Below are positions 36,375 through 47,099 of a stretch of DNA of 64,000 nucleotides, in pieces; positions within the stretch are counted from its first letter, which is position 1; the number at the start of each line of letters is the position of its first letter. The notes under the pieces are model-generated. The model saw only the letters and a list, made by a program, of their open reading frames with translations, was not told the origin of the DNA and did not search any database. The stretch is taken from positions 10,230,001-10,294,000 of the forward strand of contig CM055612.1 of the NCBI GenBank assembly GCA_029379385.1, in the 5' to 3' direction. Source of the DNA: Quillaja saponaria. Its lineage: Eukaryota; Streptophyta; Magnoliopsida; Fabales; Quillajaceae. A program made the position numbers and the translations under genes.

Positions 36375-38150
36375 TTAAGAAACCAACTCTATCAAATCTA
36401 TCTCTCTTTTCCCATTTGAAAAACTATTATTAGCATCAACTTGATGATGATCTGCCAGCAAATCCATGCCTATGTCTTCATCATAGCGACAGTCATTGCA
36501 AATGGCATGATCAGCTCCATGCAATAGGTAAGAGAGATAGAGATCAGAACTAAGGTGTTGAGTAGTAGTAGCCTCTTTTGCTTGGATCAGCAGGTGATTA
36601 TTTATGTACATGTTTGGAGGAGTACTAGTGTTATTGGCCACAAAGCTACATTGATCCACATCATTGAGCAGCTGATCACTACCAACACCTTTGTTTTGAG
36701 ATGAATCCAATGAATCATAGGAACTTGAATTAGAGCCCTTAGAATGCTCGTACACATGATTTTCTGCAAATAGTTTTTCCATGAAGAGTAGTTCATCATC
36801 ATATGTTGTTTGAGGTAACATTGTTGAAGTTTCATAAATGGTGCCGGATTCGGGTGGTAATTCAGATATCAAATAGTAGTTGAATTGCTGGTTGATGGTT
36901 CTTCAGATACTGTAGAGCTATTGGAGGGTGTAGGTTTAGTAGTTGCAGTTGTAGTCTAGCTTTTAATGTAATCTTGAAGTATGGATGAGTGGGGCTTTCC
37001 ATTTGAGCTGTTTGTGATCTTTTTCTTTTTTCTCAATGACTTCTGCTTTCTTTTTGTGGCATTCCAATGATTCTTTATTGCATTTTCTGTTCTTCCTGGA
37101 ATTCTCTTCACGATTTCCAACAAACGATTTCCAATCTCAGTATGAGCTTCCACTAATATTTTCTCTTCTTCACTCCAACTACCTTTCTGAAACAAATTAC
37201 TAAGAACAACATGTACATGTGAAGATTTAACACATGAAAGAAATATAATGATCAGAATAATCATACAAATTTCAAAACTATGTTCTTCAATAAAACAAAA
37301 TTTTCAAAGAAAAATAAACATTTTACCTTGTAAAGTAATTAATGAAGAAAGGAAAGGACGATTAAAATCTCACAATTTTTTTTAAAAAAAATCGAAACAA
37401 AATATTCTAGTAAGGTAACATTATTGGAAAACTTATTTGAGTTCTGAAGAGAAAGCATTAATCTAATTTCCAATTGAAATAACAATAATAAAAAAGATCT
37501 ATTTGATCATATAGAGGTACCTTGATATCAGGCTGCAAGTGATTATGCCATCTCTCTCTACACTGCTAGCCTGCTCTTTTTCCACCTAACTCGTAGCTAT
37601 TTTTGCCCATTTTCTCACCAACCTTACCAATTTCCTTTACATATACATACACATAAACAATTAACCACAAAAAAGAAAATAATAATAATAATAATAAATA
37701 AATAAATAAATAAAATAAAATAAATAAACTCATATTACCTATCTTCTTCAAGAGTCAATTGTCCTAACCCCACTAGGGTTTTTCATATGATCTTCTTTTA
37801 AACCCAAAATTGGGTTTTTCTCATATCTCCAATTCATTGCAGCCTCTCCACCTAGAGCATATCAGTGTGAACAATATTACTACTATTGCTTGGCCATAAG
37901 AAACCACTCCACAACCGGCCGACACGCTCGCCGCCTCCTTGTTCTCATGAATCTGTTGTTGCTTAGACAAGTACTGATTTTGCTGAACCCATGAGAACCT
38001 ATCTATGGTTGTTAATGGTGGACCAACTGGTATATACATAGTTGGAGGGTTAGGGTTGGCCTTTACATTATTATTACCATACCAATAAACTCCATCAACA
38101 CCACCACCACCACCACCACCACCTTCTCCTTCATGACCAGCTTCTTCCAT
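36375..38150 (-). pseudogene. R2R3-MYB transcription factor, MYB98/MYB118 type, decayed
   Basis: The minus strand keeps the exon order of this MYB group. Exon 1 from ATG 38150 has a Gly run and GPPLTTIDRFSWVQQNQY, the family's N-terminal motif. The start of R2 (GQLTLEEDR) ends at donor 37739. The rest of R2 includes QCRERWHNHLQPDIK and ends at 37521. R3 starts at 37186 ([38 protein letters not shown]) and runs into a C-terminal tail to 36375. Breaks: TAG at 37566-37568 where lysine is expected before QCRERW; the first R2 tryptophan is Leu (GQLT); the first R3 tryptophan is lost (GNRLLEI); a frameshift between exon 1 and R2; no clean acceptor before the second R2 exon; TAG at 36956-36958; and a frameshift near 36870. 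Intact relatives act in embryo-sac or embryo development. This copy could not make a normal MYB domain. Confidence 0.85.
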
Positions 38151-39136
38151 TAGAAGAGCTTGTTCGAGACTGAGAAAAAGGAAGGAGCTAGGGACCAAAT
38201 GAATCTTAATTTGTATGTTGTTAATTTCTCTTAGCTTGTGATTACAGATAAAGAAGATTATCCCAAGCCTTGTAATAAGCCACATACCTTAATAGCCGTT
38301 GATCGTGGGGTATATCCGACGGCTAAGTATCTTTAATGGCTGTAACTCCTCATCTTCTACACGTAGACAAAAAAGTATAGGCTGGGAGAGAGATTAGTGG
38401 GTTCGTTACTAATAAATCATGAATTCAATAATTAAATTCTGAATTGCTTAGAGATAGTCTTACAGTTGGCGCCATAGCTCTCAAAATACACTTATGCCCC
38501 ACTTGACTCTTGCGTGAAATATTTTTTTTGCCAATGAAGGGTAACAATGACATTGAAATCGTTATAGAGGAGGTCTAAATTATTAATATATATATATAGT
38601 AAATTTGCTTTCAGAAATTTTTTTAAGAGGGTTTGTCAAAGATATTATCCTCTCAACTCATTTTTTTCAAAGATTCAAAGGGTTTTAATTTTGTTACAAC
38701 ATTTACCATCTTGTTGTGGCTTTCACATTGCTCTAATAATTTTACTTGAAAATTTCTGTGTCTAGGAAAATTCTCTCGTTCATGTTGAGTGTTGACCAAA
38801 GTATAGAAGCTAACCGGTTGATTGTTCTCGTTTATCTAATTTATTGTATTCACATTTAATTACATGAGTACGCATAAGGTAAAAAATTTAGTAGGTTAAT
38901 TCTCTCGTTTATTGTTTGTACTTTTTATTTTTAAAAATAATAATTGTATAAGAGACGGATTATTTATGTCTTTGAAAACAATTCATTAGGGACAGAAATA
39001 TTAAAAAAAAAAAAAAACATCTTAGAAAACAAAAGTAAAGCGGTAAGTATTATAGTCATCTTTTCAATCAACTAACGAGGAGATATAGCATTTGAGCTCT
39101 TGTTAAAACCGAATGCCTCAAACGGTTCTTGAAACT
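38151..39136. other. Upstream region of the MYB pseudogene; nothing else seen
   Basis: AT-rich DNA with a short (TA) run near 38588-38599 and an A run at 39004-39017. It would have held the MYB promoter. Confidence 0.45.
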
Positions 39137-39419
39137 TGATACATACTCATTTCTGAACGTCATCGTTTTGTTATGTTTCTGTAGTTTCCATTTCCTATAT
39201 TTCAATCAAATGGCAGCGTTTGTGCTGTAGTAGAGTTAAGGTGTCATTTTAGTGATTGGGAGAAGCTGTGTCAGCAAGGTTGTTATCCTTGCCCACTGCT
39301 GGGTTTATCCAAGAAATTGAAATGAATTAGTATTCTTTTAGCTAGTTTTCTCTCCAGTTTAGGTAGCTTTAGTGTTTGTTTCTCAGCAAAACTCCATTTT
39401 CCTGGGAATGGTTCTATCA
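39137..39419 (+). repeat. Left LTR (283 bp)
   Basis: Shorter than the right LTR because of an internal deletion after TTATCCTTGCC. It ends CTATCA. Confidence 0.7.
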
Positions 39420-39470
39420 TTTTGCATTAGAGCCAGCCACGATCAGTGAAATAGCAGAGCTGCTACAATC

Positions 39471-40334
39471 ATGATGGAGTTCAAGAAACAATGCACTTTA
39501 ACTAAGCTTGCCTTCAATGTGAATGGAGGAGCTTCAAGAATCTATGGAGGTAACTTTTGCAATTCAATAGTCAGCCATATCAAAGATCTTATTATTCATC
39601 TCTAGTTACGAATTTTTGTTACAAACCATAGATCTCTTGTTACTTTGCTCCTAGCTACTCCAAATCCTTGCTATTAAAATTCTTGTTATTCAATTTATGC
39701 TCCAAATCCTAGTTATCAAAGTTCTTGTTATTCAATCCCTACTCCAAATCCTAGTTATCAAAACTCTTATTATTCAGCCTCATCCCCAAATTATGGTTAC
39801 CAAAACTTCTCTTACTCATCATCATCACCAACCAGAAGGATTTCCTCTGTTGCTTTGAGGGAAATTAGAGGGGTTAATAACAGGAATCAACTTGCATCTC
39901 AACAAGTTTTGGATGAGAAATTATTAGGGTCTAATTTTGACCAGCGACTCAAAGGTAACGAGAATGGAAAAGAGGTTGAAGCCAAAGGTCAATTGGCTGG
40001 GGATCCAACTACACAATTATCCACGACTCCAACTGTTTATCAGCAAGAGCAGTTGGTACAGGAAGAACAACACCATCGGCAACCATGTGATGCAATAAAT
40101 GTGGTTACACACCAAGTGTGTGATAAAAATCCATGTGGAGCTGCAAGCATAGTCATTATACATGATGTGAAGAAAGCTGAACAAAAGAAGGATGGTGAAG
40201 AATTCTACAAGCATGTTCAAAAAGTTGGGGAAGGAGTACAGAGAGAATATGAATCTATTACCTTCAAATTACAATCACGGGACAAAGGTTGCAAGGTTGC
40301 TGCATATTCTATTCGATGGTGGTTCAATGGCTGA
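39471..40334 (+). pseudogene. Reading frame carried by the non-autonomous LTR element
   Basis: ATG 39471 opens MMEFKKQCTLTKLAFNVNGG and continues to a possible splice donor (GGAGGTAAC, about 39547). Downstream, after stops and one frame change, a repeated Pro/Tyr/Ser segment appears (PNPSYQSSCYS, PNPSYQNSYYS, PNYGYQNFSYS, about 39690-39820). It runs in frame into a 159-codon open stretch to 40334 that is Gln/Glu-rich (QQEQLVQEEQHHRQ) and ends near IRWWFNG. I see no gag zinc knuckle, protease or RT. It may be a captured host transcript or a decayed gag; I cannot tell which. The product is unknown and, with its stops, probably not made as one protein. Confidence 0.4.
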
Positions 40335-40496
40335 AATGGGTGAATGAAAAGATCTTTGCACTCATTAGTGCCCAAGCAATGATCGATGGCTTGGGTTTAT
40401 GCCATCAGCAGGCAAGCTGTTGCAGAAATATCCTTGCTGCATCTTCATCCTTCAGGACAAGGATGATCTTCTAAGGGAGGTGGCATTGATACCACC

Positions 40497-40826
40497 CATT
40501 TTTGAACGTCATCGTTTTGTTATGTTTTTATAGTTTCCATTTCTTGTATTTCAATCAAACGGCTGCGTTTATGCTGTAGTAGAGTTAAGGTGTCGTTTTA
40601 GTGATTGGGAGAAGCTGTGTCAGCAAGTTTTTTATCCTTGCCAGCTTTTCTGGAATTTTATGAGAACTCAGTGGGTTATAGATATATTCTAGCAGCTGTG
40701 TATTGCTGGGTTTATAAAAGAATTTGAAATGAATTAGTATTCCTTTAGCTAGTTTTCTCTCTAGTTTAGATAGCTTTAGTGTTTGTTTTTCAACAATACT
40801 CCATTTTCCTGGAAAGGGTGCTATCG
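40497..40826 (+). repeat. Right LTR (330 bp)
   Basis: Contains all blocks of the left LTR plus about 50 bases around GGAATTTTATGAGAACTCAG. It begins TGATACCACCC. Confidence 0.7.
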
Positions 40827-40905
40827 GAACCCTAGAGGATCCACGGTCATAGAATAATACCCGAAGAATCAAATCCATAGATTTAAGTTAAAACAGAGTT
40901 TTAAC

Positions 40906-41262
40906 TAGGGATGGAATTCGAATCGGATTATTAAAATCCAGATTTGAGTTCGAATTAAAAAATTCAAATTCAAATCTGATTTGAATGCTATTCGAGTCTT
41001 GTATAAAATTCGAATTCGAATTTGGATAATATATTATTCACTTCGATATTCAAAAAATAATTCGATTTCAAATTTGAATTATTAGAATGTAATTTTTTAT
41101 TAAAAAATTTAATTAAAAAAAACTATTTTATTTTTATTTTTTTATTACTAAAATACCTAAAATTTATTCAAATTCGAGTACAAGAATTCGAATCCGAATT
41201 CAAATAGTGCACTATTCCAATCGAATTCTATTCGAATCTATTCGATTCGAATTCCAACCTTA
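40906..41262. mobile_element. hAT-type MITE rich in ATTCGAAT
   Basis: The left end TAGGGATGGAATTCGAATCG pairs with the right end in reverse, TAAGGTTGGAATTCGAATCG. The interior is dense in ATTCGAATTC-type words, giving many self-complementary segments. Flanking 8-mers GTTTTAAC and TTTTTGAC agree at 6 of 8, consistent with an aged hAT target duplication. Confidence 0.65.
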
Positions 41263-41990
41263 TTTTTGACGTGACAAATTTAATTCAAATTTGCAATTTG
41301 GTAAGGCTATGTATGAAAATTAATTAAGTTGATATGTGAATAGTAAATTTGAGTTATCATGTGTGTTGGAAAACCACGTAGAATGGATCATTTTTTGAAA
41401 CAAATTTTAAAAATGAGCCAGTTCTCAAACAAATTTTAGGAATGGGCCAAAAATAGCATTCATGGGTTAAACCCAAGAAGTAAAGCCCACTCACCTGCCA
41501 ACTCAGCAAGGCCAGTCACACTTTGTGTCTTGAAGACATGAAGCCAGCAAAAGTTGACTGTGTTTTAGAATTCATGACTTGTCTCCAAGACACGAAGTTA
41601 TTATTATTATTTTTAAAATTGAAAATGAATCATTGCAAAAAGAATCCTCTTACCTTATTTGAAACCTAAATGATTCGTGTTGATATTTTAACCCTAGTTA
41701 ACAAACTTTAATTTAACCCATAATCCTAATTTTAACTTAACCTCTAACCCTAAAATTTATAAATTTTCAATGAGAGATTTTTGGACTATTAGTCAATACT
41801 AAAACACATTAAGAAATAATACTTTCCACATTGTAATAAAATTAGGAAATAAAACTATCGAAATTGTGTTGTGAGATATACATTATTTTAAATTAAATAC
41901 ATCTCCATGAATGAGTATCACAAGGTAGGGGTTTTCAATTTCTAGTCAGGTTCTTCCATGGTGTTATATCATGTGACATGTTTTTGTGTG
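41263..41990. other. No gene recognised
   Basis: AT-rich with a few CCTAATTTT/CCCTAAAATT strings. No element ends or frames of interest. Confidence 0.4.
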
Positions 41991-43319
41991 TGATTTATGA
42001 TAGGTCCTGACCTAGGTCACCTATCTCATCAACACTTAGCCTACTACCATCATCATCATTATCTTCCGCAAGATCTCAATACCCACCTGCCTTCCAATAT
42101 GGTCTGCATGTAACCGTGTCATACTCCCCATACCCGTATCATATGTATATGGAATGGGTGAGGCATATGACTCTAGAGTAGCACCACACTGAAATATATA
42201 TAGGATCGACAAGGAATATATGTCTTAAGATGGGCTTGGCATATGTACCATAAATGGTCGATAAACATCATTGGTGGTGTGATATGGTGTAGATAGAATA
42301 TGAGAAGATGATGGACCTGCATATCCATGTGAGAAGGAGACTGTCAATGGTCCTGTATAAGTCTGAGAGTGACTATGTGATGGTGTAGCTGCTATTGACT
42401 TATCAGAATAAGTTGGAAATCCTTATGGAAGACTATATGGTGTCAAAAATCTCCCACTAATCTTCTGTTATATATCACTGCACGTAATCCGATGAATGGC
42501 CAAACTGACCATAAGATGGTTGTCCATTCACAAAAAGACCCCATCTCATACCCCAAACATGAATGTAGGTAGCGTGTTTTTCACGATAATCTAGATTTCC
42601 ACTTCACTTAAGGTAAATATTGTACAAAAGAACATCACACTCTGGATTTGTTGGTATAGTCTGAATATAACTGACACATCACCCTGTCCGCCTTGTGATG
42701 CTCCATAATTCATGAAAATAAATTAAAAGAATAGTTGAGCACCATATATCTTAGCCGTTGAAACAATAATATGGTAGGGATTCCATCACCTCGTCATTAT
42801 ATGACATCCATTAAATTATAAAATAAGAAAAATGAAAGTTATAGCAAATGTAACATGAATGTAATTTTGAAAAATAATATGCAATAATATGATAAGGCTA
42901 TTATAACATGCTAATGAACTAGATAAATATATTATTAATTATGAACCTTATGTAACCTGATCTGGTGACATCTTATCCAGCGTACATTAGTACTATCTCA
43001 TAATTCACCCTAATTTTTATGACACAAAATTTAGTTAACCATCTGCAATAATAAAGTAAATAAATTAATTGTCATCACAATAATAATCACTCCTTTTACA
43101 TAATCACATAAGATATGAAACAAATAAACAAATTTATCTTGTACATAATGGAGAAGTTGAATCAAATGGCATCCTCCTATCTCTCTCTGGAGCAATCCTC
43201 AGTATATTCTCCTATGTCCATAGCTAGTAATGGGCCGGCAATTTCAGAGACATTTGATTGACTACCGTGTCACATCTCCCTATACAACCACGCCAGACAT
43301 GCATTACCTTAACTATAAC

Positions 43320-43853
43320 TAGGGGTGGCAATGAGCCTAGCTAGCTCGTGAACAACTCGTGAGCTACTCGTTAAGAGCTCGGATCAAGCTCGGCTCGTTT
43401 TCTAAACGAACCGATCTTGAGCTTTATTTTAAGCTCGTTTAGTAAAACAAGCCGAGCTCAATCTTTCCAAAGCTCGGCTCGTGAGCTCGTGAGTTAGCTC
43501 GTTTAATATTATTTAATAATTTTTTTTATTATTTATATATACATTTATAATAAATATATTTATATACAACAAAACTAACACAAATTGTTACTTGGTTTAG
43601 TGGTAAACTGCACAAATTTTCACTAAGAGGTCTTGGGTTCGACTCTCCTTGCCTACAAAACATTTTTAGAATTTTCAAAAAAATTTCACGAGCCCTTAAC
43701 GAGCCGAGCCGAGCCGAGCTTGAATATTTGCTCACGAGCCCTTAACGAGCTTAGGCTCGCGAGCCTAGGACGAGCTCGAGCCCACCTAAAGTGAGATGAG
43801 CCGAGCCGAGCTTTGCCAAAGCTCGGCTCGAGCTCGGCTCGTTGACACCCCTA
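43320..43853 (+). mobile_element. hAT MITE with GAGC-rich ends and tRNA-like core, copy 1
   Basis: 534 bp with ends TAGGGGTGGCAA and (reversed) TAGGGGTGTCAA, flanked by a perfect 8-bp duplication ACTATAAC (43312-43319 and 43854-43861), the hAT signature. About 200 bp at each side is packed with GAGCTCG/GAGCCGAGC words that can fold back. The AT-rich centre carries pol III-like boxes at 43593-43645. It lies inside the PMD pseudogene and restores its reading when removed together with one duplication. A second copy, inverted, is at 48320-48824. Confidence 0.92.
43593..43645 (+). promoter_or_regulatory. tRNA-like internal pol III promoter (box A and box B) inside the MITE
   Basis: TGGTTTAGTGG (43593-43603) fits box A (TRGYNNARNNGG) and GGTTCGACTC (43636-43645) fits box B (GGTTCGANTC). 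The spacing of about 33 bases is within the tRNA range. The surrounding sequence does not fold into a full tRNA with paired acceptor ends that I can see, so this is a tRNA-like remnant or mimic, not a tRNA gene. Confidence 0.6.
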
Positions 43854-43899
43854 ACTATAACGTCTAACATGTTCTAAGTTTTCAAGCAGAGGTAACCAC

Positions 43900-43963
43900 A
43901 TCAAATGTACATGAGACTGAGGCAAATAAAAATCAAATGTACATGAGACTGAGGCAAATAAAA
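43900..43963 (-). repeat. 32-bp tandem duplication in the PMD pseudogene
   Basis: ATCAAATGTACATGAGACTG... is repeated exactly at a 32-base offset. As 32 is not a multiple of three, it shifts the PMD frame. Confidence 0.95.
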
Positions 43964-44142
43964 ATCCACCGATAAGTTGCAGTATATATGCTTGTGCATA
44001 TCTCTGAAATGTGTTACCATCAGGGTCCATAGGAAAATGTTGAAATGTCTTAAACAACCATGCGAGACTGATACGAGTTCCATTAATTGTCGATCCATGA
44101 GGCACAATACCCAATAGCTACTCGCTTTAAAAAAAGAGCCGA

Positions 44143-44252
44143 TGTCATAACCCAATATTAAAACATGAAATTTGAACAATTTGGTGTAATTCTTGGTCAT
44201 AAAAATAAATACAAGTATATAAAATAAATAAACATTATACCTATATGTATAC

Positions 44253-44304
<52 letters not shown>

Positions 44305-46990
44305 ATTAATTTAAACTTGGTTGACTTGGATCTTGACTTTATCTTATGTAAATTTCTATTGGTAAGTGAAACAAGTGTGTAAATAAAATAAACTAGAAAA
44401 CATTTACAACATATGGATGTACATATAACTAAGATTAATTATACACCACATGTTTTAAACCTCTAACTTTTTGACTTGATTCTTTTTATTGTTTTTCCTT
44501 TCTTGTTTTATCCTTATGTTGGCCGGTTTCCTTCTCATCACTGACCTTGCTTTCTTTCTTTCCCCTGTTTTAGTTCTCCTTGCTTTGCCTCTATGAAGTC
44601 CTTGTAGCAGCCGAGAACCTTAATTATTGGGTGTGTTCAGCTTCCTTTTTCTCTTTTTCTTGCTTGGCGTTGAACTTGTCTTAACTAGCCCGTGAGCTTT
44701 CCTCCCTCTTTCTGCTTCAATTCTTATTCGCTGCCTTGTTTTACTTCTTTGCAGTAGCCTATATGTATGTTTGTCTAGCCTCGCAGCTGTGAGTACCAAA
44801 TCGTGTCTCTGTGTGTGTCTAAATTAATAGTCATGTGTAGTTGCATTGCTTTGACGTGAAGTAGCCTTGTTTGACGTTTGAAGTTGCAGCAGTTGTGTCG
44901 TAGTCTTGGGTTGAGGATGCAGTCGAGTCCTCCTTGTGTCCTGCTTCCCTTCCAACCATGGCAACCATTAGCCCCTTCTTTTTTCTTTAAACCGAGCCTT
45001 GCATTGAAAAATAGTAGTTGTTGTCCTTTGTTTTAGGACTACAACTAAATGGTTCTTTCTTCTTTCATGTCTAGGTGGTAGAAGTATGCTAAAAGGTGGT
45101 TTCTTTGATTTAAAGTGCAAGGAAACTAGGAAATAGCAAAGGTAGTAGCCTCTTCTTACTGGTGAACCTTAGCTTGATTGAGGGGATTGTCAATTTGTTT
45201 TTGAGTTTAGGTGAGTACTTGTGGTTTTCTTTAAGCTAATTGCTATACTTGTTATATTGTTTAAGAAATTAGATATAAGGAAGCTAGGAGGATGACAAAA
45301 GGATAAGAAAATGATGGTTAGTAATAATTGGAAAAGGAAATATGGGAATTTAGTTGTATTTATGTTGAAAAATGGATAACCCAAGCTCTTGATGAATTTT
45401 AAGTAATTAGTTTAACGTAAAGTTTAATGTTGAGAGTATTGCTAATATAGGAATTGATGGATTTGTGTTGATTCTTTTGGGGTATATACACATACATTTA
45501 CATACATATGAATAAAAGTAATTATGCCCTTAAGATATTTGATAAAATGTCTAAAATAAACTTGTCATAACATAATGAATAAAACTTGGTATATTCAAAT
45601 TTATGTAGTTAAGGATTATTTAAATTTGAATTGAAAGTCTAAGAACAAGAGTAAAGAATTATTGGTTAAGTGGTTAAGGAAAAAGAAATCTTGAAACTTG
45701 GTTGGATTAATATTAGAATTTCATGATTTAAGCTCTTGATTGATTTTAAACAATTAACTTAACTTATATTTAACACTTGGAATGTGAGTAATGTTGAATT
45801 AAGGAATTAGTGTTGATTTTATTGGTATGCATATAATATATACATACATGAAATGAAATTAAAGTTGCCTTCAAGATATTTGTTAAAATGCCTAAGGGGA
45901 GTTAGTTTAAAAGAAATGTTTGAAAGTTAATATATATAAGTTTTAGTAATTGGAGAATTATAACTATGAAATCTATAAACTAAGTAGTACTTGGGAATAT
46001 GCTTTTCAGCCCCGGAACGTATTGTTCAACCAACGACACATGTGAATTCAAGAAGGAGCAATGATAACACAATAAGTGGAAAATGTTACTTTTTAGTTGC
46101 TAGATTATTATGATTAATTGATTTGGTGTATTTGTATGAATATGCTCATATAGTAGTAACTAGGAATGTGTAGTGCTATAATTGAATTAATTGAATTAAA
46201 TGCTATATTGTTGATTTTTGTATATTAATTGAATATGCTTGACATCTGACTTTATTTGTGTTTAATAAAGGCTAATAAAATTAATTTTTATCCAAAATAG
46301 AGTTTAGGTACACCTAGGATACCTTGATTTGATTACTTAATATTTGATTAAAAAAATATTTGAGTAGCATAGCTCCGGGGTAGATATATGAGGAATTTAC
46401 ATATATTCTTGGTGTCCGAGAGCAAAATTGCCCTAAAAAGGATGTATATTTGGTGTGTGGGTGTTGAGTTACTCTAATTGACCCTTTTGGTTGCCTTGAT
46501 TGATCTGTGTGCATATTGAATTACTTAAATTGTATTTGTTTGATTTTGTGTTATCTATATTTACGTATATGTGAAATTGAATTGTTTTGCAATTCCTGTT
46601 ATTATGAGATTATTTGATCTATGTGTGCTTATTTATGTATTGATTGATACTAGTACCCTTTGGGTATGTTTTTCGCTCACTGAGTCTTTATGACTCACCT
46701 ATTGTTTGTTAATGTCTTTTTTAGTATCAGAAGCCCAACCTATATCACTGATGGATACGTGACTTGCCGAGAGTATTGCGGCAAGGAATTTCTATGAGAT
46801 AATTCACTTGAAGCCAAATGATGAAGTTTGCAGTCACGTTAGGGCTTTGGATGTTAGATTTTGTCCTGTCTAATAGTTTAATTGTTATTGTTCACGATGT
46901 AAAAGGGAGTAGAGCTCCTTGTGTATATTGCTATTCTTATTAATTAGTTGAAAGTAACTAGGGTATGGATTTCTTTGATTTACTGTCAAG
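44143..46990 (+). mobile_element. Probable gypsy-type LTR or solo LTR
   Basis: It starts TGTCATAACCCAATATTA directly inside the PMD pseudogene. It carries strings I associate with long plant gypsy LTRs: CATAGCTCCGGGGTAG, ATATTCTTGGTGTCCGAGAG, GGGTATGTTTTTCGCTCACT followed by GAGTCTTTATGACTCACC, and GAGTAGAGCTCCTTGTG near the end. The shorter block at 12213 shares its start and end words. There is no gag-pol and no second copy beside it, so a solo LTR is the simplest reading. The right end (about 46990) and target duplication are uncertain. Confidence 0.5.
44255..44300. repeat. (AT)n microsatellite, ~23 units
   Basis: Uninterrupted TA dinucleotides. Confidence 0.97.
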
Positions 46991-47099
46991 TTTGTTTTTT
47001 TTTTTGGTTATGAATGATATATCTATGTATCTTGTATTAGATAGAGATAAAACAGGGAATAATACTATATCTCTCAAATGATTCCTCTATGATGGCTCA

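Larger units (their letters stand above)
39137..40826 (+). mobile_element. Non-autonomous LTR retrotransposon (~1.7 kb)
   Basis: Direct repeats at 39137-39419 and 40497-40826 share long blocks, for example GAACGTCATCGTTTTGTTAT, GCTGTAGTAGAGTTAAGGTG, GATTGGGAGAAGCTGTGTCA and GTTTTCTCTC. Both start TGATAC; the left ends CTATCA and the right CTATCG. The left copy lacks about 45-60 bp present in the right. After the left LTR, TTGCATTAGAGCC (39422-39434) looks like a worn Met-tRNA primer site. A purine-rich AAGGGAGGTGG precedes the right LTR. The flanking 5-mers are not a clear duplication. The ~1.08-kb interior has no pol domains but one unusual reading frame. Confidence 0.75.
42000..44142 (-). 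pseudogene. Plant mobile domain (PMD, MAIN-like) protein, broken
   Basis: The minus strand from 44115 reads GTRISLAWLFKTFQHFP, MDPDGNTFQRYAQAYILQLI and GGFLFASVS, then VHLMWLPLLENLEHVRRYS. This is the start of a plant mobile domain (RLSWLR, QRYARAYILQLIGG, LPLL, RYSWG). The domain resumes below 43312 after a MITE: NACLAWLYREMC, VSEIAGPLLAMDIGEY, and farther MEHHKADRVMCQLY, the family's H-x-PDRV-x-RQF region. A 32-bp tandem duplication (43900-43963) shifts the frame, and stops are frequent. The region past 42500 (to about 42000) seems to be a Tyr/Ser/Gln-rich tail. PMD proteins occur as host MAIN/MAIL genes and inside Mutator and gypsy elements; which origin applies here is not clear. The 5' end is cut by an LTR-like block at 44143. 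Confidence 0.75.

Noticed and set aside
43593..43665. A functional tRNA gene
   Set aside because: Boxes A and B are present but I could not pair acceptor or anticodon stems; the segment belongs to a MITE.
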